From assembly GCF_001939075.1 (NCBI RefSeq), contig NZ_MPTA01000001.1, positions 992,001-1,056,000 of the forward strand: a DNA stretch of 64,000 nucleotides, given 5' to 3'. Both the position numbers and the translations under genes were made by a program. The DNA comes from Paenisporosarcina indica (GTDB lineage Bacteria; Bacillota; Bacilli; Bacillales_A; Planococcaceae). The notes under the pieces are model-generated. The model worked only from the letters and a program-made list of their open reading frames with translations, searched no databases and was not told where the DNA came from. This document shows, piece by piece, positions 63,414-64,000 of this stretch; within the stretch, counting starts at the first letter, position 1; every line of letters starts with the position of its first letter.

Positions 63414-64000
63414 TTATTTCAGTCCTTCTAAAGCTTCAAGATCTTTATCGTATTCTTCTTCTGGTAAGCTGACATAACCTACTGCTTCTGCCATTTCACC
63501 AGCATTATCAAGTGTGAATTTCATGAAATCGTAAACCGCTTCATTTTCTTTCACTGACGAGTTTTTCACATAGACAAACAATGGACGAGATAGTGGTGAA
63601 TAATCACCAGATGCAATCGTTTCGTTTGTTGGTTCAACTCCATCTATTTTAACGATATTCATTGAGTCCTTGTTCGATAAGTAGTAAGCGTAACCGAAGA
63701 ATCCAATCGCATTTTTGTCACCTTTTACGCCTTGTACTAACATATTGTCATCTTCAGAAAGTGTAGCAGATTTCACGATATCTGCATCTTCAAGAATTAC
63801 TTCATTGAAGTAATCAAATGTACCGGAGTCTGTACCTGGTGCGTAGAATACAACTTCTTCATCTGGCCATTCAGGGTTGATGTCAGACCATTTTTTCGTC
63901 GTTCCATCCTCTACCCATAACTTTTTAAGATCTTCAACAGTTAAGTCAGTTGCCCAATCGTTTTCTGTGTTTACAACAACCGATAAACCATCGTAAGCAA
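63414..64000 (-). CDS. pstS: Phosphate ABC transporter substrate-binding protein PstS, C-terminal part
   Basis: The frame is open from the stop at 63414 to the right window edge, so 195 codons of the 3' part are present and the signal peptide and start are outside. Phosphate-binding loop PGTDSGTFDYFNE and the segments AYDGLSVVVN and GFFGYAYYLSN are characteristic of PstS. An internal ATG at 63776 is not the start. Confidence 0.95.
   Translation of the reverse strand, partial: AYDGLSVVVNTENDWATDLTVEDLKKLWVEDGTTKKWSDINPEWPDEEVVFYAPGTDSGTFDYFNEVILEDADIVKSATLSEDDNMLVQGVKGDKNAIGFFGYAYYLSNKDSMNIVKIDGVEPTNETIASGDYSPLSRPLFVYVKNSSVKENEAVYDFMKFTLDNAGEMAEAVGYVSLPEEEYDKDLEALEGLK

Overview
The window is chromosomal DNA from a low-GC, spore-forming, competence-encoding member of the Bacillales. 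Gene content and order follow the Bacillus subtilis yqjA-to-pstS segment almost throughout: bkd operon, spo0A-spoIVB, recN-argR-tlyA-dxs-ispA-xseBA, folD-nusB, acc, spoIIIA, efp, gcv, comG, yqg genes, rpmG, phoU-pst. Differences from B. subtilis (methylmalonyl-CoA mutase next to bkd, a class II B12-dependent ribonucleotide reductase, a much reduced spoIIIA operon, no spoIIIAA or spoIIIAB at the locus) fit a Planococcaceae/Caryophanaceae organism (Psychrobacillus, Paenisporosarcina or Sporosarcina type). That placement is inference; no rRNA gene is present.

Layout. 1-5.8 kb: start of yqjA, brxB, then meaB-mutB-mutA (methylmalonyl-CoA mutase and its chaperone GTPase). 5.8-16.1 kb: branched-chain keto-acid catabolism (ptb-bcd-buk-lpdV-bkdAA-bkdAB-bkdB) with its sigma-54 activator bkdR. 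Valine and isoleucine degradation here can yield propionyl-CoA-derived methylmalonyl-CoA, which the adjacent mutase turns into succinyl-CoA. 16.2-20.4 kb: small yq genes, spo0A and spoIVB. 20.5-29.8 kb: recN, argR, tlyA, isoprenoid genes dxs and ispA, exonuclease VII, folD, nusB. 29.9-37.9 kb: yqhY, accC, accB, the reduced spoIIIA operon, efp, papA, aroQ, yqhR. 38.4-44 kb: nrdJ, lipM, rhodanese yqhL, a YjoB-like AAA ATPase. 44.7-48.9 kb: glycine cleavage operon gcvT-PA-PB behind a tandem glycine riboswitch. 49-53.5 kb: aroK and the comG pseudopilus operon. 53.7-64 kb: DUF2626, yqgX, DUF2759, yqgU, an LtaS-type synthase, yqgQ, yqgN, rpmG, phoU and pstB-A-C-S (pstS runs off the right edge). Almost all genes are on the minus strand.

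The most notable observations are: (1) a streamlined spoIIIA operon starting directly at spoIIIAC behind a sigma-E-like promoter, with a 53-residue spoIIIAF and short AE, AG and AH; (2) an intergenic repeat family found three times, each time in the same orientation and about 10 bp past an intrinsic terminator; (3) dense regulatory architecture: sigma-54 promoter, palindrome and cre site at bkd; paired NrdR boxes 32 bp apart at nrdJ; ComK box pair at comG; a perfect 10-bp inverted repeat over the argR -10. I see no CRISPR array, complete insertion sequence, prophage or tRNA gene. I did not find a clear new defence or metabolic system; the reduced SpoIIIA locus and the terminator-linked repeats are the best candidates for something undescribed.
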